Of a stretch of DNA of 64,000 bases, positions 1-7,789 are shown piece by piece. Position numbers and translations under genes: made by a program. The notes beneath the pieces are model-generated. The model was not told the origin of the DNA, searched no databases, and saw nothing but the letters and a program-made list of their open reading frames with translations. The stretch lies in the NCBI GenBank assembly GCA_964431735.1, contig CAYSLJ010000009.1, forward strand, positions 1 through 64,000, given 5' to 3'. The stretch's first letter is position 1. Each line of letters opens with the position of its first letter. This DNA is from CALARM01 sp964431735 (GTDB lineage: Bacteria; Vulcanimicrobiota; SpSt-956; JAKJGF01).

Positions 1-57
1 CGCGAGGATGATAACCGTTCTAACAATTTGCCAGGGTTATTTTCTTACAGTCCCTTA
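1..57 (+). repeat. right half of palindromic repeat element A (cut by window edge)
   Basis: This stretch is nearly identical to 52904-52957 and similar to the reverse complement of 10389-10446. It ends in the arm ACAGTCCCTTA, which pairs with TAAGGG-type left arms in the complete copies. The left half lies outside the window. Confidence 0.8.
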
Positions 58-206
58 GTACCGAGACAGGTAAGTTCGTAACCATTTATGAATTATCTAG
101 TGAGTAGTGAGTAGTGAGTGGGTTTTAGCTCACTATTCACTACTCACTACTCACTATTTATAGTTTTTTGGATACTCTTTTACCTGATGCGGTACTTAGT
201 AATAAA
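55..206. repeat. palindromic intergenic element with heptamer core
   Basis: The outer arms are imperfect inverted repeats: AGTACCG...CAGGTAA near 56-76 and its complement TTACCTG...CGGTACT near 179-198. Between them GTGAGTA-type heptamers (about 100-120) face their own complement (about 131-157). The whole could fold into one long hairpin. Confidence 0.65.
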
Positions 207-274
207 AAAATTTCGACATTCTATGAATAAAACCCTTTAAAAAGGATTTTTAATTTACCGGGAAGAATATTTAT

Positions 275-350
275 ACAGTGAACAGTGAACAGTGACCAGT
301 AATTTGAACATATACACCTGATAACTGATAACTGGTCACTGATCACTGTA
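275..350. repeat. 7-nt periodic array (CAGTGAA / TGATAAC type)
   Basis: Units such as CAGTGAA and CAGTGAC are followed by TGATAAC and TGATCAC units in inverted sense. The array ends just before the Shine-Dalgarno of the next gene. Confidence 0.7.
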
Positions 351-367
351 AAAGGGGGGAAGGACAT

Positions 368-640
368 ATGAATAACCATTACGACGAAAACATGGCAGGT
401 AAAAAACATATATTTATCCTTGTAGTCCTTGTGTTCATATTAATATTAACAGGCGGTCTTATGTTATATAAAGATCAGTCTTACGATAAAATCATAGCAA
501 CGCAGAAACAGCAGATAGAAAATCTTCAGACAGAAATAGAAACTATGGCACCTATAAAAACTCAGATCGAGTTATACAGAGAAGAGACTCAGGTTATTAA
601 AGAAGAGATAAAAAATTTGAAAAAGAAGGGTAAATTATGA
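368..640 (+). CDS. small single-pass membrane coiled-coil protein
   Basis: A 90-residue protein with one hydrophobic segment at about residues 14-33, followed by a charged heptad-rich helix (about 40-88) typical of a coiled coil. The N-terminus carries basic residues just before the membrane segment, so the coiled coil probably lies outside the cytoplasm. A strong Shine-Dalgarno (GGGGGGAAGGA at 354-363) fixes the start. The gene overlaps the next by ATGA, so the two are translationally coupled. The layout resembles PilN/PilO-like or FtsL/DivIC-like bitopic proteins, and a PilT-like gene lies convergently downstream, but I see no family motif and assign no function. Confidence 0.75.
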   Translation: MNNHYDENMAGKKHIFILVVLVFILILTGGLMLYKDQSYDKIIATQKQQIENLQTEIETMAPIKTQIELYREETQVIKEEIKNLKKKGKL

Positions 641-891
641 AAAAAAATATGTTTGAATTCTGCACCGTATTGCTGGTTGCTTTAATTATTACAGTAAACT
701 TCGGGTTTTACTTCATTACACTGCCCAAACAGCATGAAATCGATGCACTGAAAAAGGGGCCTGGAGGTATAATAGAACTTATAAATCAGAGAGATGCAGA
801 CATAGCCTATATTCAAACTCTGGAAAAATATAAAGAGGAATGGGTAAATGCAAAAAAAGAACTGGCTGAATTGAAGAAAAAAAATCACTGA
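637..891 (+). CDS. small single-pass membrane coiled-coil protein, paired with the upstream gene
   Basis: An 84-residue protein with a membrane segment at about residues 8-27 and a predicted coiled coil at about 33-82. Its architecture matches the upstream 90-residue protein although the sequences are not clearly alike, which suggests a heterodimeric pair. The start overlaps the upstream stop (ATGA). It ends 30 bp before the convergent PilT-like gene. No family recognised. Confidence 0.72.
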   Translation: MKKNMFEFCTVLLVALIITVNFGFYFITLPKQHEIDALKKGPGGIIELINQRDADIAYIQTLEKYKEEWVNAKKELAELKKKNH

Positions 892-921
892 TGAAGAAAA
901 TCTTTTATCCAGGGGACAATA

Positions 922-2019
922 TTATCGTCTCTTTCCCTGACCGTAATCTTTCATAACATATTCAAACCTCTTTTTATCTGTACACATCTTATAGGCATCT
1001 TCTGATGTAATATGTCCTTCAAGATGCAATCGTTTCAGTGTATCGTCAAGTGTGCACATCCTGTCTTCACCGCTTGTCTGCATGGTGGAATAAAGCAGTT
1101 TTGTTTTATCTTCCCTTATAAGATTTGCAACGGCAATAGTCCCCATAAGAATTTCATATGCAAGGATCTGTCCGTTTCCGTCTTTTCTCCTTACAAGTGT
1201 TTGAGAGATTATGCCTCTTACAGTATCTGCCAGCAGATTTCTGATTGTACTTCTATGTTCTTCAGGGAAAAAATTAACATATCTGTCTATAGTTTCCGTG
1301 GCAGTTCTGGTATGAAGCGTGGCAAGTACAAGAGGTCCTGTTTCTGCCAGCCTTAATACCATTGACGCAGTTTCCATATCTTTAATTTCGCCGACATAGA
1401 CAACATCGGGATCTTCATTGAGGGTACTCTGAATGGCATGAGGGAAATTACATACATGAAAACCTATCTGTCTCTGATTTACCCTGCTTTTTTTCGGAGT
1501 AAATACAAATTCTATAGGATTTTCTATTGTTATTATATTATAGGCGAATTCACTGTTTATCATTTCTATCATAGAAGAAACAGTAGTGCTTTTACCATGT
1601 CTTGCCCTGCCTGTTACAAGTACGAGACCGCTCTTATTTCTGGCAAGATCTTCAGCCACGAGAGGAAGTCTGAGTTCCTGCATTGTAGGAACTCTGGTAG
1701 GGATAACTCTCAATATTACCGCTTCACCTGTAAGCTGTGTATAAACATTGACCCTTACCCTTGACGATCCGGGAATATCTGCACCGAAATCTATATCTAT
1801 AAGTTCTTCCGAATAAAATTTACTCTTTTGATAATCATCTGTAAGATCATTTATAAGCCCGAGAACTTCTTTCTGTGAAATAACACCATATTCACCGGCA
1901 AATTTAAACTGTCCGTACAGTCTGTAACAGGCAACACTGTTACTGTAAATATGTATATCAGAAGCTCCTGACTCTATTAATTCCGTAATTAGCTGTAATA
2001 TTTTATCTGATTGTATCAT
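922..2019 (-). CDS. PilT-family type IV pilus retraction-like ATPase
   Basis: 365 residues, the usual length of PilT/PilU. An N-terminal PAS-like half (about 1-110) precedes a RecA-like ATPase core. The Walker A is GRARHGKST at about 137-145, where most PilT proteins have GPTGSGKST; the essential GK[ST] remains. The Walker B region reads VGEIKDMET in place of the common GEMRDLET, and the His box LATLHTRTATETIDR follows. The C-terminal helix bundle contains AVANLIRE, equivalent to the PilT AIRNLIRE motif. PilT proteins are cytoplasmic hexamers that depolymerise pili. No other pilus gene is recognisable here, so the partner machine is unknown. Confidence 0.85.
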   Translation of the reverse strand: MIQSDKILQLITELIESGASDIHIYSNSVACYRLYGQFKFAGEYGVISQKEVLGLINDLTDDYQKSKFYSEELIDIDFGADIPGSSRVRVNVYTQLTGEAVILRVIPTRVPTMQELRLPLVAEDLARNKSGLVLVTGRARHGKSTTVSSMIEMINSEFAYNIITIENPIEFVFTPKKSRVNQRQIGFHVCNFPHAIQSTLNEDPDVVYVGEIKDMETASMVLRLAETGPLVLATLHTRTATETIDRYVNFFPEEHRSTIRNLLADTVRGIISQTLVRRKDGNGQILAYEILMGTIAVANLIREDKTKLLYSTMQTSGEDRMCTLDDTLKRLHLEGHITSEDAYKMCTDKKRFEYVMKDYGQGKRR

Positions 2020-2203
2020 AAAAAATCTTCTTTAATAAGTATTTATATGGTAACATATAAAGAATGTTACCTGCTTTCTATGGATAAAATAAATTTCAAG
2101 GAGTTAATCGAAAATCCTGCTTTCACTACTCACTATTCGCTACAATCAACAATTTGATATTCCAACAATTTACTTTCAACAACGTTTCTAAAATCTATAA
2201 ATA

Positions 2204-4315
2204 TCAATCAAGGAGGCCTTTTATCCAGGATATAACTCCGGGGAAAGGGGAATTTTTTATTTCATCCATTAGCTTCAGTCCTTTATCATGCCAGAGGCCG
2301 TCAGGATTTTCATCCATATATTTTTTTAAAACATTTATGCTCTTTTTAATTCTCCCTGACTTAAACAGAATAAGAGCTTCAAAAAAATCCTTTTCTTTAT
2401 ATCCGGGATTGAGCATTAAAGCTTTTTTATACTGTGTCAGAGCAAGGTCTTTTGAGTGCTGTTCCAGTTTCCTCCCGTATAAATAATAAAGTTCTATAAG
2501 TTTATATTCAATATCTTCTTCCTGACAGGATATATAAATTTCGTCATATAACTCTATTGCTTCCTGATATTTTTTTAAATTTGCCAGAACTTCTCCGTAT
2601 AAAAGCTGAAATTTCACATCATCTTCTTTAAGTTCCAGGACTTTTTTTATATTCTCCTCAGCTTCTTCATAATTCTTAAGTTTCATGAGTATTTTCACAT
2701 AAAGTACTCGAAGATTTATATCTTTCTTTCTTATTTCTATAGCTTTTTTCATGTATGTTTCTGCTTCGAAATATTTCCCGTCTATTTCATAGAGAACAGC
2801 AAGATGAACATAACATTTCAGCATATTTTTATTCTCAGCCATGCTCACTATAAGCTCTTCTATCGTATCAAAATATAAATTTTTATCTTCAGGAAATCTA
2901 TCTTTATATGGTTCCAAATTCTTACCGAGAAAAAGAGCAAGAAAATCCATAATATTTTTTTCCGTAAGATCACCCAGTGCCTGAAGAGCACTTTTCTGAA
3001 CAGCAGGACTCGGGTCTTTAAGGAGTTTCCCTATATCTTTTATAGCTATTCTGGCTCCTATCTTTGCAAGAGACGAAGGGGTATATCTTCTTATAATTTC
3101 ATCAGGGCTGAAAAGCATTTTTATGAGAGGTTCAATGACTCTTTCATCTTTAAAATTACCGAGTAAATCTACTATTTTCCTGTGTTTTTCTTTAAATTCC
3201 TCCATAGTCAGAAGTTTTATAAGTGGTTCAAGAGCCCTCTGATCCTGTTTTTCTGCCATTTCTAAGACTCTATCTACATCATTGGCAGAAGAAATTATAA
3301 AAGCTGTTTCTTTGACCTGCTCTTTAGGAACCCTTTTCTGTGCAAAGAGTCCTTTTTTACTGGTAGAAACTTCTTCATTTATAAGCCCTTTTCTGGCTTC
3401 TTCCAGGTCTCCGCTATCATCATTAAACTCTCCCAGGTCTCTTTTTCCTTCCAGAACCTCTTTCATCTCCAGCGCAGAAGAAAAACGATTTTCAGGGTAG
3501 AGACTAAGGGCTTTTTTTACAATCTTTTCAAGCCAGGGAGATACATCGGGTCTTGTTTCTTTCAGAGGAGGGAATTTCAGAGGTCCCGGCTGCACAGCAG
3601 TCAGGAGAAAATACATAACAGCAGCAAGACCGTAAAGATCACTCCTTGGCTCAGGCTGTCCCTGATACTGTTCAAGAGAAGCATATCCCATGGTTCCTAC
3701 AATAGTTTTTTCACTGCATGTATCAGGATTTACAGGTCTTGCAAGGCCAAAATCTATAAGCATTATCCTCCCGTCATTACAGAAAAATATATTGGATGGT
3801 TTTATATCTCTATGAAGTATGGGTTTAGGCTTCTGATTGTGCAGATATACGAGAATATCACATACATCTATTCCAATTTTTACGACAAATTTCTCATCTA
3901 CTCCCGTATTGTTACATTTAACTGTTATATAAGTGAAAAGATCTATGCCATCAAGATAATCCATTATAAGATAATACCTGTTTTGATGGGTAAAATAATC
4001 TGTAACCCTGGGAATACCGTTATGCCTTAAATCGGCAAGAAGCTTGGCTTCTTCCATAAAACGTTTTTTCATATATTCCAGATCTGTTTCTTCCTGGTTG
4101 AGCATTTCTTTTATTGCACAGAGCTGGGTTAACCGGGTATCAAAACCTTTATATACTGCTCCCATACCTCCTGCTTTGATTGATTTTTTTATTTCATAAC
4201 GACCGTCCAGAACAGTGCCGGGTTTAAACCATTTTACTCCGTAAGTGAGACAATAAATACAATTGCCGTCACCATCAAAATCTTTATGACCACATTTAAT
4301 ACAAGCTTCAGCCAT
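2204..4315 (-). CDS. Ser/Thr protein kinase with N-terminal zinc ribbon, HEAT repeats and C-terminal TPRs
   Basis: 703 residues. The N-terminus has a four-cysteine zinc ribbon (C5-x2-C8, C19-x2-C22). A Hanks-type kinase domain follows (about 40-300) with the glycine loop AGGMGAVYKG, the lysine in CAIKEM, catalytic HRDIKPSN and the metal-binding DFG in LIDFGLA, so it looks active. About residues 345-480 carry HEAT-like repeats, and about 495-690 carry TPRs. There is no membrane segment, so it is probably a cytosolic kinase docking on partners through HEAT and TPR. It is flanked by repeats and not clearly in an operon. Confidence 0.9.
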   Translation of the reverse strand: MAEACIKCGHKDFDGDGNCIYCLTYGVKWFKPGTVLDGRYEIKKSIKAGGMGAVYKGFDTRLTQLCAIKEMLNQEETDLEYMKKRFMEEAKLLADLRHNGIPRVTDYFTHQNRYYLIMDYLDGIDLFTYITVKCNNTGVDEKFVVKIGIDVCDILVYLHNQKPKPILHRDIKPSNIFFCNDGRIMLIDFGLARPVNPDTCSEKTIVGTMGYASLEQYQGQPEPRSDLYGLAAVMYFLLTAVQPGPLKFPPLKETRPDVSPWLEKIVKKALSLYPENRFSSALEMKEVLEGKRDLGEFNDDSGDLEEARKGLINEEVSTSKKGLFAQKRVPKEQVKETAFIISSANDVDRVLEMAEKQDQRALEPLIKLLTMEEFKEKHRKIVDLLGNFKDERVIEPLIKMLFSPDEIIRRYTPSSLAKIGARIAIKDIGKLLKDPSPAVQKSALQALGDLTEKNIMDFLALFLGKNLEPYKDRFPEDKNLYFDTIEELIVSMAENKNMLKCYVHLAVLYEIDGKYFEAETYMKKAIEIRKKDINLRVLYVKILMKLKNYEEAEENIKKVLELKEDDVKFQLLYGEVLANLKKYQEAIELYDEIYISCQEEDIEYKLIELYYLYGRKLEQHSKDLALTQYKKALMLNPGYKEKDFFEALILFKSGRIKKSINVLKKYMDENPDGLWHDKGLKLMDEIKNSPFPGVISWIKGLLD

Positions 4316-4435
4316 TATTTATATTCTCTTTCCGCTATGAGGCATTATAGTTAATTTCATAACTTCTCAGGATTTAAGTGAGTAGTGAGTGGTGAGTAGA
4401 ATATGGCATTGTCACTCACTGTTCACTGTTCACTC
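4316..4435. repeat. intergenic region with GTGAGTA-type heptamers
   Basis: GTGAGTA/GTGAGTG units at about 4378-4398 face their complement at about 4410-4434, so the stretch can fold back on itself. It lies upstream of the minus-strand kinase gene. No gene is visible. Confidence 0.6.
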
Positions 4436-4536
4436 ATTACTGACCTGAGCATAAGCATGTAATAAATTGCATCCTCCCGTCACGCGTTACGCGTCACGAG
4501 AATAAAATATACATTATTTATACTCACCTCAGTAAT
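4436..4536. repeat. MITE-like palindromic element, family B
   Basis: The terminal inverted repeats are ATTACTGACCTGAGCATAA at 4436-4454 and the near complement at 4518-4536 (16 of 19 match). The core carries CGTCACGCGTTACGCGTCACG heptamers. Copies occur at 39186-39292 and 44823-44920, and as separated halves near 7451-7640. The similarity to the 7.6 kb copy continues about 30 bp further right. The remaining sequence to 4709 is AT-rich and holds nothing recognisable. Confidence 0.75.
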
Positions 4537-4709
4537 TATGAATTATTATGAAGCTAACTATTTTATGTGAAAGAATAGTTCCAGAATAGAAAAAAAAATC
4601 CTTCTTCTAACAGGGTCAGGGATACATAAAAAATGAAAATTAAAAAAGAAGAAAGCTTATATTATCTGATTAAATATATTTTTTTATTCATATAAATTAT
4701 TTCATATTA

Positions 4710-6119
4710 TCAGGTAAGCCCGAAATATCTCTGAGCCCCCAGTATTTCAACCCATCCGTTGGCCCATTTTGCCGCATCGTATTTTTCAAAACGATTTCCC
4801 CAGTCTGCAAGGTGATTATCTTCATAAATAGCCCTTATAAAACCTCCTATATGTTTCGGATGCCACCCTGCATCCATAAAATCATTTATCAGATAATTTA
4901 ATTTATCAGGCTGCAGAAGAGAGGGATTGGGGTTAGAAATTATACGGGCTAAATGAGGAAATTGTATGCATATGGCATTATAATTACGATAGGTTTTATT
5001 CCATATTTCACATGGTTCATGTTCTTCGCTGTCCATTAAATGATGAAAATAAGCCATAGGAGATTCTCTGTATAAACGGATTAAATTTCTGATACCTGAA
5101 CTTCCTTCAGGTATATGACCATCCTGCTCCGAAAAATGTTTCAGAGCTTCATAATAATTATTCCTTACCTTTACCATGGTTCTCATATCGGGGAAGTTTT
5201 CCGCCCATCCTCTGGCACGTATAAGACGAACGGGAATGGGGGTCTGGTAGAAAACCTCTGGATCAAGTATTTTCTGAAAATGGAGTTTTATATAAGGAGA
5301 ATCAGGAATAGAGCAATTCGAATTATCAACACTTCTTGTGAGCATGGTAAGATCCAGAGCTATACCTTCATCACCTATATCGGACATTTCAACAGGCAAT
5401 CTGTAAGACAGTCTTCTTGCATCATGAATAATCAAACCTGCAAGAAAAAGCATCAGACGTAAAGCACCTTTAAAAGAAAGTTCTTCTCTCTCGGTTACTG
5501 CTCTGTGTCTTTTAAAAGCAGGATATTTCTGCTTTGCCGCAAGAGTCGGTTCTATTATTCCTCCAATCCTTACCAGTTCAGAAAAAAGAGGAGAATGAAA
5601 GGGCACAGAAGAAATGAAATTATAACCTCTTCCTGTCAGGATAGCTATATGATCAATTCCTAAAGAAAGAAGTTTCTCTCTTATAAGAGAATAAACAGGC
5701 TCTACGGCAGACAGAACTTCTTCCTGATTTAAAAGAATATTACTGCAGTCTCTACTGGTAAAATATTCAATATCCAGAAATATAAGAACTCTTTTTTTCT
5801 GCCATACTGATTGACAGAGAGCAAGAGGAGGATCTTTATAATTTACATAATAATTTACATATTCTTCTTTTGAAACCGCCCGTCCTGTACAGAGCTTTCC
5901 CTTTTCTTCGACAATCTGCCTTCCTATAAGAGCCAGGTATTCACATGACGTTGACATCATAGCTTCCCGGAGATTGGCTGAATCGCTGAGACGTCTGAGC
6001 CCTTTTTCCAGATGAAAATTATTATATTCTGAGCCTAAAGACTGAAGGGCCACACGCCATACATCATCATGCCACCACCAGTCATTAAGGGCAGAAACAG
6101 ATTCGGATAAATCCATCAT
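4710..6119 (-). CDS. uncharacterised protein, possible archaeo-eukaryotic-primase-like fold
   Basis: About 469 residues, no signal peptide or membrane segment. A beta strand ending LIFLDIEYF (near residue 108) fits the hhhDhE metal-binding motif of archaeo-eukaryotic primases. LTGRGYNF near residue 159 resembles the second primase motif (sGxGxH), with Asn where His is expected. The C-terminal 90 residues are aromatic-rich and include WHPKHIGGFIRAIYED. These resemblances are my inference and are weak. The chosen start is ATG at 6119 because AGGTGG lies just upstream; two GTG codons sit inside that ribosome-binding site. A TIM-barrel gene precedes it on the same strand, about 150 bp away and separated by repeats. 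Confidence 0.6.
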   Translation of the reverse strand: MMDLSESVSALNDWWWHDDVWRVALQSLGSEYNNFHLEKGLRRLSDSANLREAMMSTSCEYLALIGRQIVEEKGKLCTGRAVSKEEYVNYYVNYKDPPLALCQSVWQKKRVLIFLDIEYFTSRDCSNILLNQEEVLSAVEPVYSLIREKLLSLGIDHIAILTGRGYNFISSVPFHSPLFSELVRIGGIIEPTLAAKQKYPAFKRHRAVTEREELSFKGALRLMLFLAGLIIHDARRLSYRLPVEMSDIGDEGIALDLTMLTRSVDNSNCSIPDSPYIKLHFQKILDPEVFYQTPIPVRLIRARGWAENFPDMRTMVKVRNNYYEALKHFSEQDGHIPEGSSGIRNLIRLYRESPMAYFHHLMDSEEHEPCEIWNKTYRNYNAICIQFPHLARIISNPNPSLLQPDKLNYLINDFMDAGWHPKHIGGFIRAIYEDNHLADWGNRFEKYDAAKWANGWVEILGAQRYFGLT

Positions 6120-6171
6120 AATCACCACCTCTGTCAGTCAGGGGTTTGTTCGGATCACTACTCGCCTGTAA

Positions 6172-6271
6172 TCGTGACGCGTGACGCGTAGTTTCATCAG
6201 ATGCCTGTCGAACACAGAGCTATTGCTTTTCACTGGTTCCCATTCACTTTTCACTCTTCACTCTTCCCCAC
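6172..6271. repeat. heptamer arrays between the two minus-strand genes
   Basis: CGTGACGCGTGACGCGTA at about 6173-6190 is followed by TTCACTT/TTCACTC units from about 6238 that run into the downstream end of the TIM-barrel gene. The stop of that gene (TGA) is part of an AAAGTGAGTGGGGA repeat. Confidence 0.65.
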
Positions 6272-7363
6272 TCACTTTTCCCTTATCATCTCAATAAAAT
6301 TCCTTCTTTTTAATTTTCTGCATATAGCCATGTTTATTTCCTTTATTGCTTTAAGTATAATATTAAAATCTTTTTCGAAAATTTCCAGGACAAGCCTCAG
6401 AGGACGTCCGGATTTCACACAAAAATCCACTGCAAGCTCAAAGGCTGCCGAAATATTCATTTCAAAACCTTCATTATACATTTCTGGAGGCTCATCAAGT
6501 CGGAAACGGGCTTTGAAAGGATCTTCATCAGGATATATACCGGGGACAAGATGGGTTTCAGTCTGCCAGCAACCACCGAGATGCCAGACATATACATCAT
6601 GAGGATTAAGAAGATTAAGGGTATCTTCCATTATCTGAGGAAATCTTTTAAAGCGAACATCTTCAAAGCCTTCTTTTCTTGTCTCACATATTAAAGCCTG
6701 AGATCTCCACAGATGGGACATATCAAAAACAAGTCTTGTCTCAGGTAATATGGCCTGACATTCTTCCAGTATTCTTTTTGTCTCAGTCGGAGTGGCAGGA
6801 TATTTCGGAAACTCAAGTATTTCAATACATGGCACGAAGGAAAAACCTTCTTCTTTATAGACCTTTGCAAACTCACTGAAAACTTTTATACTTTCCGGTA
6901 TAAAAACAAATTCTCTATAATTATCGTCTATCCACCTGTCTACCTGACACAGGTGGAATACAAAATAATCTGCATAAATACTGTTAGCCCATCTCATTAC
7001 TTCAATAATACTTGCTATACTGTAGTTTTTCTTAAAACCGCTGATATCCAGAACATCTATTTTGAGGTTAGGGGCATGAACACCCAGGATTCTTGGTTGT
7101 TCAAATATTTCATAACTTATGCCCTGATTTGCCGCAATTTCTGTCCACGAGTTTTTCTGAGGAATAAACATATTGTTCACATGGTCATATTCACCCCAGA
7201 TCTTTTCCGGTTGTAATTCCATAAGATAATAGGGAGATGAAAGGGTTACACGGAGGTCATGAATATAATAACGAAGACTGTCAGGTATGGATCTGCCAAG
7301 ACGGACATCTGCCTTATTGACACAGGAAAGGGCGGGACCGACAAAAACAAATTCGTCAAACAC
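6272..7363 (-). CDS. TIM-barrel protein of the xylose isomerase / AP endonuclease 2-like superfamily
   Basis: About 363 residues. Alternating strands with acidic or histidine ends fit a metal-dependent TIM barrel: VHAPNLKIDVLDIS, DYFVFHL, IEILEFP, LVFDMSHLW, YVWHLGGCW and LVLEIFE, spread over residues 90-345. These resemble sugar-phosphate isomerase/epimerase-like proteins, but the substrate cannot be told. I take GTG at 7363 as the start because AAAGGTGA lies 5 nt upstream; a GTG at 7372 would overlap that site. It could be co-transcribed with the downstream gene ending at 4710. The last residues REK and the stop are encoded by repeat sequence. Confidence 0.65.
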   Translation of the reverse strand: MFDEFVFVGPALSCVNKADVRLGRSIPDSLRYYIHDLRVTLSSPYYLMELQPEKIWGEYDHVNNMFIPQKNSWTEIAANQGISYEIFEQPRILGVHAPNLKIDVLDISGFKKNYSIASIIEVMRWANSIYADYFVFHLCQVDRWIDDNYREFVFIPESIKVFSEFAKVYKEEGFSFVPCIEILEFPKYPATPTETKRILEECQAILPETRLVFDMSHLWRSQALICETRKEGFEDVRFKRFPQIMEDTLNLLNPHDVYVWHLGGCWQTETHLVPGIYPDEDPFKARFRLDEPPEMYNEGFEMNISAAFELAVDFCVKSGRPLRLVLEIFEKDFNIILKAIKEINMAICRKLKRRNFIEMIREK

Positions 7364-7789
7364 GTTACTCACCTTTCTCTCTAAATATTAAATTATTGTA
7401 AGCAGTCAGATTTTACAGTTTATTTCATAACTTATTAATAATTTAAGTGATCGTGACGCGTAACGCGTCACGCGTGACATGAGGAAACATCTATTATATG
7501 CTTATGGTCAGGTCAGTAATAACCTCTTAATACGTGATGCACAGAGATTAAACTAGCCGTTACGCGTCACGAGAACATATATGTGTTATTTATACTCACC
7601 ACAGTAATTATAAATTCTTATGAAACTAACTATAATTTACATCATCTACATGTAATATTAGAAAAAAAATAAAAAAATGTCAATATAATTAAACAAAAAG
7701 GTAATAAAAAATTTTCAATTACAAAAAGTTAACAAAATTTTAACTTTCTTCTATTTACTTGCCTCCGGTAACGTGTTATCTTAGTATTG
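7364..7789. repeat. intergenic region with divided family B element
   Basis: A reverse-complement left half lies at about 7451-7520 (heptamers, then GGTCAGTAAT) and a right half at about 7558-7640 (CGTTACGCGTCACGAGA...CAGTAATTATAAATT). The 7575-7640 part matches 4502-4565. Both flanking genes read away from this region, so promoters should lie here. The last 100 bp are very AT-rich; I could not fix a -35/-10 pair. Confidence 0.55.
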
